DNA from: JAJZQZ01 sp963790415
GTDB lineage: Bacteria; Actinomycetota; Thermoleophilia; RBG-16-64-13
DNA: 64,000 nt
Assembly (NCBI GenBank): GCA_963790415.1
Contig: CAWBOK010000001.1
Span: 620,001-684,000, forward strand
Direction of reading: 5' to 3'
The position numbers were made by a program, and so were the translations under genes. The notes beneath the pieces were generated by a model, which was not told the origin of the DNA, did no database searches, and saw nothing but the letters and a program-made list of their open reading frames with translations. How positions within the stretch are numbered: position 1 is the stretch's first letter; each line of letters starts with the position of its first letter. Shown here one piece after another: positions 15,134-22,248 of the stretch.

Positions 15134-16772
15134 TTACTTGATCCGGAATTCGAGGATCCGATTGCTCTTCGGTTCAATCACGTGAACCGAGCAGGCCATT
15201 CAGGGGTCGAAACTGTGTAACGTGCGCAGTATCTCGAGAGGCTGCTCCGGGTTCTCCACCGGTGTGCCTATCAGTGCCTCCTCCACCGGACCGCGCACCT
15301 TCTTGTCACCCGCGCGAGGAGCGAAGTTCCAGCCCGACGGCGTGATGATCTGATAGCGCTTCACCTTGCCGCCATCCAGGATGCACCAGTGGGCCAGTGA
15401 GCCGCGGGGAGCATCCCACCCGCTGAAGCCCCTGCCGGTGGGGTTGTCGGGCACCGGCGTGTAGAAATCCATATCGCCGCCGGCCATGCTCTCGCGAAGC
15501 TGGGCCAGATAGTCGAACGTCTTGTCGGCCACGATCTTGACCTTGAGCACCCGAGCCGCCACCCGACCGAGGTTCGACAGGAGCACCTGCGGCTTCCCTG
15601 CCTGTCCCAGGGCGGCCAGAGTATCGTCCACCAGCTTCTTCGCCGGATGGCTCGGGCCGCCGGCGAGGTAGGCGATCAGCATCTGGGCGAGGGGGCCGAC
15701 CTCCACGGGCGCGTCCTTCAGGTGGGCGCTCTTCTCCCATGCGTAGCGTCCGGTGCGGTCGATCTCGGCGATGCCGTCGGTGCCGGTGAAATCGGGGCCG
15801 GTCACCCCTTCCCAGGGATGCAGACCGCCGTCGTACTGCGTGTTCCACGAACTCGTCACCCACTCGCGGACGTCTGTCTCTTGATCCACGGGACGAACGG
15901 TCAGATCCCCCTGCAGCGCACCGGTGATGGCACCGCGCGGGAACACCCGCTTGTACGGGTCGCCCGTCTGGATGTCCTCGTCGAGGACTCCCCAGGAGAA
16001 GTAGTTGCCGTAGCCTGCGCCGACGGCGGCCTCGTCTTTGTAGTAGGGAGCTATGGACAAGAGGTCGGGCAGCAACGCCGTCGTCGATGAAGTCGGCGAC
16101 CTCGCGGCACTTGAACTCGAACTGGTCGAGCTGATCCTGGTGGGGCACCGACGAGTAGCCCCCCGGCGGGGTAGACATCTGGTAGGGGAACTTTCCTCCG
16201 AATATGGCCGAGGCCTCAGACGCTACCGCCTGGATGCGGATGGACTCCAGGTAGTGGGCGGACAGCCGCAGGTTGAGCTCGGGAGTCAGCTTGTAGGCCG
16301 GATGCCCCCAGTACCCGTTCTCGAGCAATCCCAGCTGACCGGAATCCACGAACGCCTTGAGCTTCGTCTGCACTGCGGCCAGCGCGGCATTGGTGGTCTT
16401 GGCCGAGAGGGCGCTGACCACGTCGACATAGTCGAAACCGTTCAACACATAGAACCAGAGGACGTGATCGTGCAGCAACTGCGCGCACTCCAACAGGTTG
16501 CGCATCAGCCGTGCGTTGGGCGGGATGGTGATGCCGGCGGCATTCTCCAGCGCCATGGCCGAGTTGTGGCCGTGGGGCGTGGGGCAGACACCGCACACCC
16601 GGTGGGTGTAGTGCCACGCGTCCATCCAGGGACGATTCTCCACGATCATCTCGAGTCCCCGGAAGAGCGTGCTGGTGGTCCAGGCGTCAACCACTTTCCC
16701 GTTGTCGATCTCTACTTCTACACGAAGGTGACCCTCTATCCTGGTGACCGGATCGATGACAATCTTGGCCAC
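15134..16772 (-). CDS. [NiFeSe] uptake hydrogenase large subunit with selenocysteine (UGA at 15200-15202); one-base frameshift near 16080
   Basis: About 545 residues when two events are allowed. The N-terminal nickel site RVCGVCPTPHG and RIEGHLRVEVEI are intact. Near 16076-16084 one extra base shifts the frame: DFIDD is in the first frame, LLPDLLSIAPYYKDE in the second. At the C-terminus the frame reaches HSFDP then UGA, then MACSVH and 15 more residues to TAA at 15134. DP-U-xxC-xxH is the terminal motif of [NiFeSe] hydrogenases, with Sec in place of the terminal nickel-ligating Cys (about residue 524). The segment after H is the usual peptide removed by the maturation protease. GTG 16772 overlaps the small-subunit TAG. 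Confidence 0.9.
15169..15190 (-). promoter_or_regulatory. Candidate bacterial SECIS hairpin of the [NiFeSe] hydrogenase
   Basis: On the minus strand TCGGTTCA pairs perfectly with TGAACCGA (8 bp) around the loop CGTGAT. It begins 10 nt after the UGA at 15200-15202, and its apical loop starts about 18 nt after the UGA and contains G. This is the expected place and size for a SelB-binding element. It lies wholly inside codons for the peptide that is normally cleaved off, so it costs nothing in the mature enzyme. Confidence 0.7.
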
Positions 16773-17887
16773 TACGCCTCCTTCTCTTCGACCACGGTCT
16801 CATCCTTGTTCTTGCCCAGTCGGCCCTTGGCGGCGCTCACACCCAGGTGGGCTACGATCGCGGCCCCGGTGAGGGCCGCAAGACCGATGCCCACCGTGTC
16901 GGCGGAGACCCGGATGCCGCCGAGACCGGGCACCGGCACCCCGGACATGGGCGCGTAGAAGTCCTGGAACTCATCCCAGAAGTCCTTCTCGGAACAGCCG
17001 ATGCACTGCCCCGAACCGATGCACCAGTTGCTGCGGTTGTTCCACAGGACCGTCGCGCAATCCGAGTATGTGTGCGGTCCACGGCACCCCATCTTGTACA
17101 GACAGAGGCGTTCGTCTTCACCGGGACCACCCAGGACATCGACGAAGCGTCCCTCGTCGAAGTGCGCGCGGCGGGGGCACTCGTCGTGCACCTTGCGCCC
17201 GAAGTGCATCAGCGGGCGACGCCATTGGTCCACCTCGGGAAGCTTCTGGTAGGTGAGGAAATACGTGATCACGCTCGTGACGTGTACGGGGTTCACCGGA
17301 CAGGTGGGCAGCTGGACCAGCTTGCCGATGTCCATGCCTTCTTGCTGCATGAAGGCCAGCATGCCCATGGCGCCGGTGGGGTTGGGATAGGCCGCCTGCA
17401 CGTTGCCGAACGCGGCGCAGTTACCCACGGCGATGACCAACGCGGCGTTCGTCAGGGACTCCCGGGCGATATCGACCGACTGGCGCCCGCCCACGCACAT
17501 GGCGTTGGGGATCTTGGTGGCCACCGAGCCCTCGACCACCAGCACGTACTTCCCCTTCTGCCCCTCTACGGAATCGGTGTAGTTCTGCTCCGCCTGGATG
17601 CCGGCCGCCGCCATGAGTGCCTCGGAATACTCGAGGCTGATCATGTCCAAGATGATGGTGGTGAAATCGGGGTAGCGCGACTTGGACAACGACTCCGTGC
17701 AGCCGAGGCACTCCTGGAAGTCCAACCAGACCACCGGGGGCCGCTGTGCCGCCTGCTCGAGGGCCCGCGCGATCTGAGGCACCGCCGCCTGCCCCAGACC
17801 CATGACTGCGGCGAGGGTGCCGCAGCCTTTGAGGAAGTCTCGGCGCGTCAGACCGCGCCCTGCGAAGATTCGCTCCAGGTCGGTCAT
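16772..17887 (-). CDS. [NiFe(Se)] hydrogenase small subunit, Tat-exported, C-terminally anchored
   Basis: A 371-residue iron-sulfur subunit starting at ATG 17887. The twin-arginine signal LTRRDFLKGCG sits near the N-terminus. Cluster motifs include WLDFQECLGCTES for the proximal cluster, NCAAFG, LPTCPVNP, and a C-terminal set in MGCRGPHTYSDC and CIGSGQCIGCSEKDFWD. A C-terminal helix (VGIGLAALTGAAIVAHLGV) anchors it outside the membrane. It passes electrons from the active site to the cytochrome b encoded downstream. Order small-large-cytochrome b is that of group 1 respiratory hydrogenases. No maturation protease or Hyp genes are in the window. Confidence 0.95.
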   Translation of the reverse strand: MTDLERIFAGRGLTRRDFLKGCGTLAAVMGLGQAAVPQIARALEQAAQRPPVVWLDFQECLGCTESLSKSRYPDFTTIILDMISLEYSEALMAAAGIQAEQNYTDSVEGQKGKYVLVVEGSVATKIPNAMCVGGRQSVDIARESLTNAALVIAVGNCAAFGNVQAAYPNPTGAMGMLAFMQQEGMDIGKLVQLPTCPVNPVHVTSVITYFLTYQKLPEVDQWRRPLMHFGRKVHDECPRRAHFDEGRFVDVLGGPGEDERLCLYKMGCRGPHTYSDCATVLWNNRSNWCIGSGQCIGCSEKDFWDEFQDFYAPMSGVPVPGLGGIRVSADTVGIGLAALTGAAIVAHLGVSAAKGRLGKNKDETVVEEKEA

Positions 17888-18017
17888 CGCGACTCCTCCC
17901 CCAGTCCGGACGCCGTCGTTCAACGTGCCTAGCGAAGACCGCCAGATCGCCTCGATTCTACAACGTTGCCCTGTCTACCGGAAGACCAGAAAGCGTCGGG
18001 AGAACCGCCTGCTTAGC

Positions 18018-18240
18018 AGCTGCTGAAGAGTGACGCTTCGCCGCCAGGGCGCGATGGGTAAGCGGGAGACAAGGAAGCAGGGAGCGCGGAGAACTCGCTT
18101 CGTGCCGTCCAGCGCACCCGGGCAGCCGAGGTTTCGCGCTGGAGCGAGTTCCAACAAGCATCGCTACGGGCGCGACCAAGGACGCCGTATCGCGCCGGCC
18201 AGTGCGTTCTGGTGGCCGAGGCTTCGGTTTTCAGCAGCCT
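18018..18240. repeat. Nested-palindrome repeat, copy 2 (223 bp, inverted orientation)
   Basis: Begins AGCTGCTGAAGAGTGACGC and ends TTTTCAGCAGCCT, the reverse complement of the orientation of copy 1. It keeps the GCTGGAGCGAGTTCC block and the GACGCCGTATCGCGCC block but lacks the central hairpin. It lies between the hydrogenase promoter region and the 3' end of the second ccmH-like gene, which stops at its edge. Confidence 0.8.
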
Positions 18241-18765
18241 CTAGCTATCGAAGTGGGAGAGTTCATCCTCCAAGCGGGAGCGAAGCGCCTCGTCCACAGG
18301 AGACCCGGGCACCGCTGTTGCCGACGATGCAGTCGGCGCGGGACGACGGCGCCAGCGAATCAGGAGAACCGTGACCGCGCCCGCCGCGACCAAGAACACC
18401 AACAGCGGCAACACGTACACGACAGCGTTGAACCCACGCACACGCGGCGAAGCCAGGATCTTCTCGCCGTACTGGGCTACGAACGAGTCGAGGATCTCGT
18501 TCTCTCCTTTGCCCTGGGCCACCAGCATCCGGATCTGTGCCTTGACCTGCTCGGCCGCATCGCTCTGGTGCAGATCCACGGTCTGGACCCAGCAGCACGG
18601 AGCAATGAGCTTCGCTTCGATGGCCACGGCCCGCGCTTCTTGGGCGGGGGTCAGAGAACTCGCTTGATCGGCGGCCCACGCCCCGGCGCTCCACGACATG
18701 GACACCGCCAACGCCACCACCAAGAGCACGAACCACCACGCAGCTGTCCTGCTGCTCACGTTCAC
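18241..18765 (-). CDS. Second CcmH-like protein with a C-C motif
   Basis: A 174-residue protein with an N-terminal signal helix, an extracytoplasmic CcmH-like domain (residues about 32-110) and a second helix (VVYVLPLLVFLVAAGAVTVLLI). The cysteine site is LIAPCCWVQTVDLHQSDAAEQVK, adjacent Cys-Cys followed by a histidine, unlike the first ccmH. Downstream helices (ILDSFVAQYGEKILASPRVRGFN) match the family closely. It may serve a subset of cytochromes. It is last in a unit with trxA, a selenoprotein gene and an FmdB-like gene. Confidence 0.82.
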   Translation of the reverse strand: MNVSSRTAAWWFVLLVVALAVSMSWSAGAWAADQASSLTPAQEARAVAIEAKLIAPCCWVQTVDLHQSDAAEQVKAQIRMLVAQGKGENEILDSFVAQYGEKILASPRVRGFNAVVYVLPLLVFLVAAGAVTVLLIRWRRRPAPTASSATAVPGSPVDEALRSRLEDELSHFDS

Positions 18766-18782
18766 TCAGTGCCTCCAAGAGA

Positions 18783-18801
18783 GGGGGCCCACCGGGCCCC
18801 C
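18783..18801. terminator. Strong GC hairpin between FmdB-like and second ccmH genes
   Basis: GGGGGCCC-ACC-GGGCCCCC is a perfect 8-bp stem with a 3-nt loop. On the minus strand it is followed by TCTCTTGG, a weak pyrimidine tract. It could be a partial terminator or a processing site that lowers expression of the downstream ccmH-like gene. Confidence 0.45.
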
Positions 18802-18815
18802 GTTGTTCAATGTGC

Positions 18816-19034
18816 TCAGCCGAAGCCGCCGGAATGGCCGCACCCGCCGGAGGAACTACCCCCAAAGGACCCGCTGCCGCCACTCGAACGCGACGAGGAA
18901 CTGACGAGAAAGCCGGTTATGAGCTGTCGCACCTGCCGGCTGCCGCACTCGGGGCATACCTTTGCGCCGTCCTTCAGGAAGCCCTGCACGAACACCTCGA
19001 AATCGTGTCCGCACTCTTCGCAGACGCAGATCAT
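18816..19034 (-). CDS. FmdB-family small zinc-ribbon protein
   Basis: A 72-residue protein starting at ATG 19034. The zinc ribbon reads CEECGHDFEVF...CPECGSRQVRQLI, the FmdB signature. A Ser/Gly-rich tail (SSSSRSSGGSGSFGG) ends in GGCGHSGGFG. FmdB proteins are putative regulatory or metal-handling proteins without a proven reaction. It begins 10 nt after the stop of the YuzD-like selenoprotein. A further two sense codons follow its TGA before another stop; I see no case for recoding there. Confidence 0.85.
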   Translation of the reverse strand: MICVCEECGHDFEVFVQGFLKDGAKVCPECGSRQVRQLITGFLVSSSSRSSGGSGSFGGSSSGGCGHSGGFG

Positions 19035-19044
19035 ATGAAGCCAT

Positions 19045-19371
19045 CTACTCCAACACCCCCATCGCCTTGAACTCGTTCGCGATCCACGCGAACGATATGG
19101 CCGCGGGAGTCTTCACCGCCTCTCCGACCAAAACGAGCGGAAGAGACCGACCCTCCTCGATGGCGCTCACCAGCGCCGGGTACTCCTGCACGGCGGGACT
19201 ATCGACGTCCAAGTAGTCGACGGAGACGTGATCACCGTAGTCGAGTTGAAGATAGCGATTGATGTATCCGACTGTCTCCTCCAGAGACAGAGGCGGCGCT
19301 CAGCCACCGCCACGACAGGCGTCATACCTGCGCGAACCCACTACCAGGAGCCGCGTCTGTAATGCTTCCAT
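19045..19371 (-). CDS. Small thioredoxin-fold selenoprotein resembling YuzD/DUF1462 (UGA at 19300-19302)
   Basis: A 108-residue protein starting at ATG 19371, preceded by GGAGG at 6-nt spacing, ending at TAG 19045. It reads MEALQTRLLVVGSRRYDAC then R-G-G-G-U-A-P-P and LSLEETVGYINRYLQ, so the UGA is residue 24, five positions after Cys19 (C-x4-U). Secondary-structure order fits a thioredoxin fold: strand, Cys/Sec loop, helix, strand SVDYLDVDS, helix, strand LPLVLVG with a Pro at the cis-Pro place, final helix. It resembles YuzD (DUF1462), where a cysteine motif is followed by an APSS..ET helix start. Without recoding the gene vanishes, so it is easily missed. It lies between trxA and an FmdB-like gene, suggesting a thioredoxin-dependent redox role. 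Confidence 0.82.
19272..19290 (-). promoter_or_regulatory. Candidate bacterial SECIS hairpin of the YuzD-like selenoprotein
   Basis: On the minus strand CTGTCTC pairs perfectly with GAGACAG (7 bp) around the loop TGGAG. The stem begins 10 nt after the UGA at 19300-19302, and the loop starts about 17 nt after it with GG near its 5' side. These are the classical bSECIS properties: G in the apical loop at the right distance. It is a well-formed candidate among the three in this window. Confidence 0.72.
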
Positions 19372-19395
19372 GTTGTGCCTCCAGGTCGGAGCCGC

Positions 19396-19719
19396 CTATG
19401 CTAGGCCGAACTCCCGCTCGTAGTCTTTCTGGCTGCGCGCACCGACTATCTGGGTCTTCACCTTGCCATCTTCGAACAAGATGACCGTGGGGATGCTCAT
19501 GATGCCGTATCGTGCCGCCAACTCCTGATTCTCGTCCACATTGACCTTGGTCACCTTGACCTTGCCGTCGTTGTCCCCGGCAAGTTTCTCCAGCACCGGT
19601 CCGACCATCTTGCACGGCCCACACCACGGAGCCCAGAAGTCGACGACCACCAAACCGGCGGCGCCGATCACTCCGGCCTCGAATGACTGACTGTCCAGAT
19701 CCTCGATGATACCCGCCAT
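19396..19719 (-). CDS. trxA: Thioredoxin
   Basis: A 107-residue cytoplasmic thioredoxin with the canonical active site FWAPWCGPCK (about residues 28-37), cis-Pro in MSIPTVILF and standard length. It reduces disulfides using thioredoxin reductase. It is first in the unit trxA, YuzD-like selenoprotein, FmdB-like, ccmH-like. A perfect CsoR/CstR-like palindrome lies 46 bp upstream, suggesting induction by thiol or persulfide stress or copper. Confidence 0.95.
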   Translation of the reverse strand: MAGIIEDLDSQSFEAGVIGAAGLVVVDFWAPWCGPCKMVGPVLEKLAGDNDGKVKVTKVNVDENQELAARYGIMSIPTVILFEDGKVKTQIVGARSQKDYEREFGLA

Positions 19720-19764
19720 CGCGCCCTACTCCTTAGTCCGTGGTCCACCAACACTGCTGGCATC

Positions 19765-19780
19765 ATACCCCATGGGGTAT
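19765..19780. promoter_or_regulatory. CsoR/CstR-like operator palindrome, site 3 (perfect)
   Basis: ATACCCCATGGGGTAT is a perfect palindrome that extends by three further matched bases on each side (19762-19783). It lies between divergent trxA (start 19719) and the DUF1405 gene (start 19894), nearer to trxA. It is the best of the three copies in the window and defines the consensus. Confidence 0.62.
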
Positions 19781-19893
19781 GATACCAGTCTTCCCCCACC
19801 CTCGGCAAGCGCAAACCTTTCACCGCATCGTCGTCCAGCTACCCCGGCGCGCCGGCGGGGTAACGTCTCATCGGGTCGGCTATACTGCCGCCC

Positions 19894-20547
19894 ATGCGTG
19901 GCACGAGCAAGACGACCGGCCCGATATCGCCTACGGGATGGGGCCCCTGGGGGCGGCTGTCAGGCTGGGTGGTGCGAACTCGTTGGACCACGTATACGCT
20001 CGTGACCATCAACCTCGTCATGTCATTGGCCGGATACGTCTACTGGTACGGGAGCGACATCTTGGCCGCGCCCATCTGGCAGTGGCCTTTCGTGCCAGAC
20101 AGCCCCCTCTCGGGTACGCTGGTGGCACTGGCCTTCTTGGCCTATCACCGCGGACGACACTGGCACCTACTCGGGCTGTTCGCGGTTACGGGAGCCATCA
20201 AGTACGGGTTGTGGACCGATTTCTTCTGGTTCATCAACAGCCTGACGACCCACTCGTACACGCTCGAGGCCTGGGCTCTAAGTCTGAATCACTTCGCCAT
20301 GGCGCTCGAGGGCCTTCTGCTGCTCCCGTTCTTGCGTTTCCGCGTACGCGACGTGCTGATCGTGGCCGCGTGGTACGGAATCAACGACCTGCTCGACTAC
20401 GGCATCGGCCCGCATCCCCGGATACCGAACCCCTGGGACTTCACCACCATCACGATCTTCGCGGTCGGCACTACCGTCGTGCTCTCGGTGGTCTGGCTGC
20501 TCCTTGCGCGCTCCCGCGTTGGCGCCGATCAGCGGGCTACCGGGTAG
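19894..20547 (+). CDS. DUF1405-family integral membrane protein
   Basis: A 217-residue protein with about six membrane segments. Conserved-looking pieces are NLVMSLAGYVYWYG, WPFVPDSPLSGTLVALAFL, IKYGLWTDFFWFIN, LNHFAMALEGLLLLPF and WYGINDLLDYGIGPHPRIP. These match the YpjA-type DUF1405 proteins, whose function is unknown. It is encoded divergently from trxA across the palindrome at 19765. Its 3' end overlaps the convergent copZ-like gene by 19 nt. Confidence 0.82.
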   Translation: MRGTSKTTGPISPTGWGPWGRLSGWVVRTRWTTYTLVTINLVMSLAGYVYWYGSDILAAPIWQWPFVPDSPLSGTLVALAFLAYHRGRHWHLLGLFAVTGAIKYGLWTDFFWFINSLTTHSYTLEAWALSLNHFAMALEGLLLLPFLRFRVRDVLIVAAWYGINDLLDYGIGPHPRIPNPWDFTTITIFAVGTTVVLSVVWLLLARSRVGADQRATG

Positions 20548-20738
20548 CCCTCCTCGGCCAGCGTCGCGAGCACGTCGGCTTCGGCGACCGTCGTCTCCTC
20601 GAAGACGACATGGACGGTCTTGCTTTCCACATCCACTTCGACCTGTGAGATCCCGGGCATGGCGCCGACCGCTCCCTCTATAGCCCGTTTGCAGTGCATG
20701 CAGCTGACGTCAGGCACGCTGTAGGTCTTCTCGGTCAT
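20529..20738 (-). CDS. Heavy-metal-associated (CopZ-like) metallochaperone
   Basis: A 69-residue HMA domain. The metal site is VSCMHCKRAIEGAV with the paired cysteines of CxxC, and the ferredoxin-like fold continues to the C-terminus (EEGYPV). It probably binds Cu(I) and delivers it to a P-type ATPase or oxidase, but no copper ATPase is in the window. It follows the DtxR regulator gene by about 37 nt on the same strand, so co-transcription is possible. Confidence 0.9.
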   Translation of the reverse strand: MTEKTYSVPDVSCMHCKRAIEGAVGAMPGISQVEVDVESKTVHVVFEETTVAEADVLATLAEEGYPVAR

Positions 20739-20775
20739 CCTGTTGCCGACCCCTTTCCGTAATGACTGTGTAGCA

Positions 20776-21432
20776 CTATGACTCCGGGATGACCTCCACC
20801 AAGAGCCGTTCGGCCGCGGTCAGCCCGACGAACGTCACTTTGCCATGAACCGCGACTTCTACGGGCCCGCGGAGCGGCGCGAAGCCACGTACCGAGACCA
20901 AGGCCCCGGGAACCAAGCCCAACCCTTCGACGTACGACAACAGCTCTTCATCCTCGCCTTCGATGCGTCGCAGCACCGCTTCCGTCCCGACGGGCGCCTG
21001 GCTGAGCTTCACAAGGGCGACCACGCGGCCCCCGGCACCCGGGATCGGGTTACCGTGAGGACATGTGGTCGGGTAGTCGAGCGCGCGCACAAGACCTTCC
21101 TCGACTTCAGCCGAGATGACATGCTCGAACTTGCACGCCTCGTCATGCACGCGGGCCCAGGGCATCCCCAAGATGTCCGTGAGCAACCGCTCCGAGAGCC
21201 GGTGCCGGCGGATCATGACCTCGGCGGCCTCGCGGCCGGTGGGGGTCAACTGCACCTCGCGCCCGGGTCCCATCACCACGAGATCCTCCTCGCGCATGCG
21301 CCGCAGCATCTCGGTCACCGTCGGTGCGGACACGCCGAGATCCTCGGCCAAGCGGGCCGCGATGACCCGAAAACCGCGTGTGTGAAGCTTGTATATGGAT
21401 TCGAGATACTCCTCGATCGCGTGCGTGGGCAC
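20776..21432 (-). CDS. DtxR/MntR-family metal-dependent regulator with SH3-like (FeoA) domain
   Basis: A 218-residue regulator starting at GTG 21432 after GGGGAGG. The N-terminal winged helix (IEEYLESIYKLHTRG; VSAPTVTEMLRRMREEDLV) is followed by the metal-binding and dimerisation domain (RHRLSERLLTDILGMPWARVHDEACKFEHVIS), whose E-C-x-x-E-H segment is replaced by DEACKFEHVIS. A C-terminal FeoA-like domain (about residues 145-218) completes it. It probably senses Fe or Mn. Tandem direct repeats in its promoter (21461-21486) may be its own operator. Confidence 0.9.
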   Translation of the reverse strand: MPTHAIEEYLESIYKLHTRGFRVIAARLAEDLGVSAPTVTEMLRRMREEDLVVMGPGREVQLTPTGREAAEVMIRRHRLSERLLTDILGMPWARVHDEACKFEHVISAEVEEGLVRALDYPTTCPHGNPIPGAGGRVVALVKLSQAPVGTEAVLRRIEGEDEELLSYVEGLGLVPGALVSVRGFAPLRGPVEVAVHGKVTFVGLTAAERLLVEVIPES

Positions 21433-21460
21433 GTGAGGCCTCCCCGTGGTCTCTAAACGA

Positions 21461-21486
21461 GTATCTGCTAGAGGTATCCGCTAGAG
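21461..21486. promoter_or_regulatory. Two tandem 13-bp direct repeats in the dtxR/yedF divergent promoter
   Basis: GTATCTGCTAGAG is followed without a gap by GTATCCGCTAGAG, with one mismatch, and then TATAC. They lie between the DtxR-like gene (start 21432) and the YedF-like gene (start 21533). Position suggests binding sites for the DtxR-like regulator, which could tie selenium-handling genes to metal status. Confidence 0.45.
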
Positions 21487-21532
21487 TATACAAGACAAGG
21501 CGGCAGCATTCCGCGCGGTTGGGAGGCGCAAG

Positions 21533-21868
21533 ATGGACGGGAGTCTTTGGTACACGCGCTCCGACTCGCTCGGGGTGGACCCAGCGATAGGCGGGGCGTT
21601 GTTTCAAGCGTTTTGGAACAGCCTGCATGAGCGTCTGACAGAACCGACCACCTTCGCGTTCGTCAATCGCGGGGTGTTCCTGACCTTGGACGACTCCCCG
21701 GTACGAGAATCCCTCCAAGCTCTTGAGGCGACAGGCAGCCGGTTCCTATCCTGCGGCACCTGCCTGGACTTCTACCACGCGCGAGAGCGGCTCTCGGTTG
21801 GTCAGGTGGGTTCCATCTCCCTGCTGCAGGAACTCATGCTCCAAGCCACAAAAGTGATCACCCTGTAG
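21533..21868 (+). CDS. YedF C-terminal (DsrE-like) domain protein, selenium metabolism
   Basis: A 111-residue protein. SDSLGVDPAIGGALFQAFWNSLHE, FAFVNRGVFLTLDDS, LEATGSRFLSCGTCLDFYHARERLSVGQVGS and the end LQATKVITL match the C-terminal domain of the YedF family found next to selenium genes. The CGTCLDFY cysteines are conserved. The usual N-terminal TusA domain is absent and there is no room for it upstream. It is probably a Se or S carrier or regulator. A DUF3343 gene follows at once. Confidence 0.85.
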   Translation: MDGSLWYTRSDSLGVDPAIGGALFQAFWNSLHERLTEPTTFAFVNRGVFLTLDDSPVRESLQALEATGSRFLSCGTCLDFYHARERLSVGQVGSISLLQELMLQATKVITL

Positions 21869-21882
21869 CCGAGATCAAGGCA

Positions 21883-22119
21883 GTGGACCAGGCCTTGTTG
21901 CTGTTCCCGTCGACCCACCAGGCCCTGGCCGCAGAGGACGCCTTGCGCCGAGCCGGCATCGACCTGAGCGTGATACCCGCTCCCCAGGAGTATACGTCGG
22001 GATGTGGTCTCGCCATTCGAGTGGCTGCTCGTGACGTCGTGGCCGCGTGCGAGGTGCTGACCAGTAGAACCGTCCGGTTCGTGGCCAGGCCCGGCGCGGG
22101 GTGCGTCGAAACGAGGTAG
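21883..22119 (+). CDS. DUF3343 putative Se/S carrier-like protein
   Basis: A 78-residue protein starting at GTG 21883, 14 nt after the YedF-like stop. LLFPSTHQALAAEDALRRAGIDLSVIPAP and YTSGCGLAIRVAARD match DUF3343, including the S-G-C-G cysteine. This family co-occurs with yedF and selD in selenium-using anaerobes and is proposed to carry Se or S. Its presence supports the three UGA recodings in the window. Confidence 0.85.
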   Translation: MDQALLLFPSTHQALAAEDALRRAGIDLSVIPAPQEYTSGCGLAIRVAARDVVAACEVLTSRTVRFVARPGAGCVETR

Positions 22120-22248
22120 ACTTGACGGTGCCAGCCCGGCACCGACCGAGCCACATCAGCGGAGGCAGCCATCACACCGGAGAACGACACCCCCCAGGGC
22201 CCGCGGGAACCCGAACGCCCTCGCCAACCACGCGACGGGGCCGAAGCC

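Noticed and set aside
16772..17887. Hydrogenase small subunit as a formate dehydrogenase or NADH-linked subunit
   Set aside because: The Tat signal, CLGCTES and C-terminal cluster motifs and the membrane anchor fit respiratory uptake hydrogenases only.
18803..18818. UGA at the end of the FmdB-like gene as a possible fourth selenocysteine
   Set aside because: Only two sense codons follow before another stop, no catalytic motif is restored, and the hairpin downstream looks like an ordinary terminator.
20529..20738. The copZ-like gene as a target of the CsoR-like palindromes
   Set aside because: None of the three palindromes lies upstream of it, so a copper-only reading of the regulon is not favoured, though not excluded.
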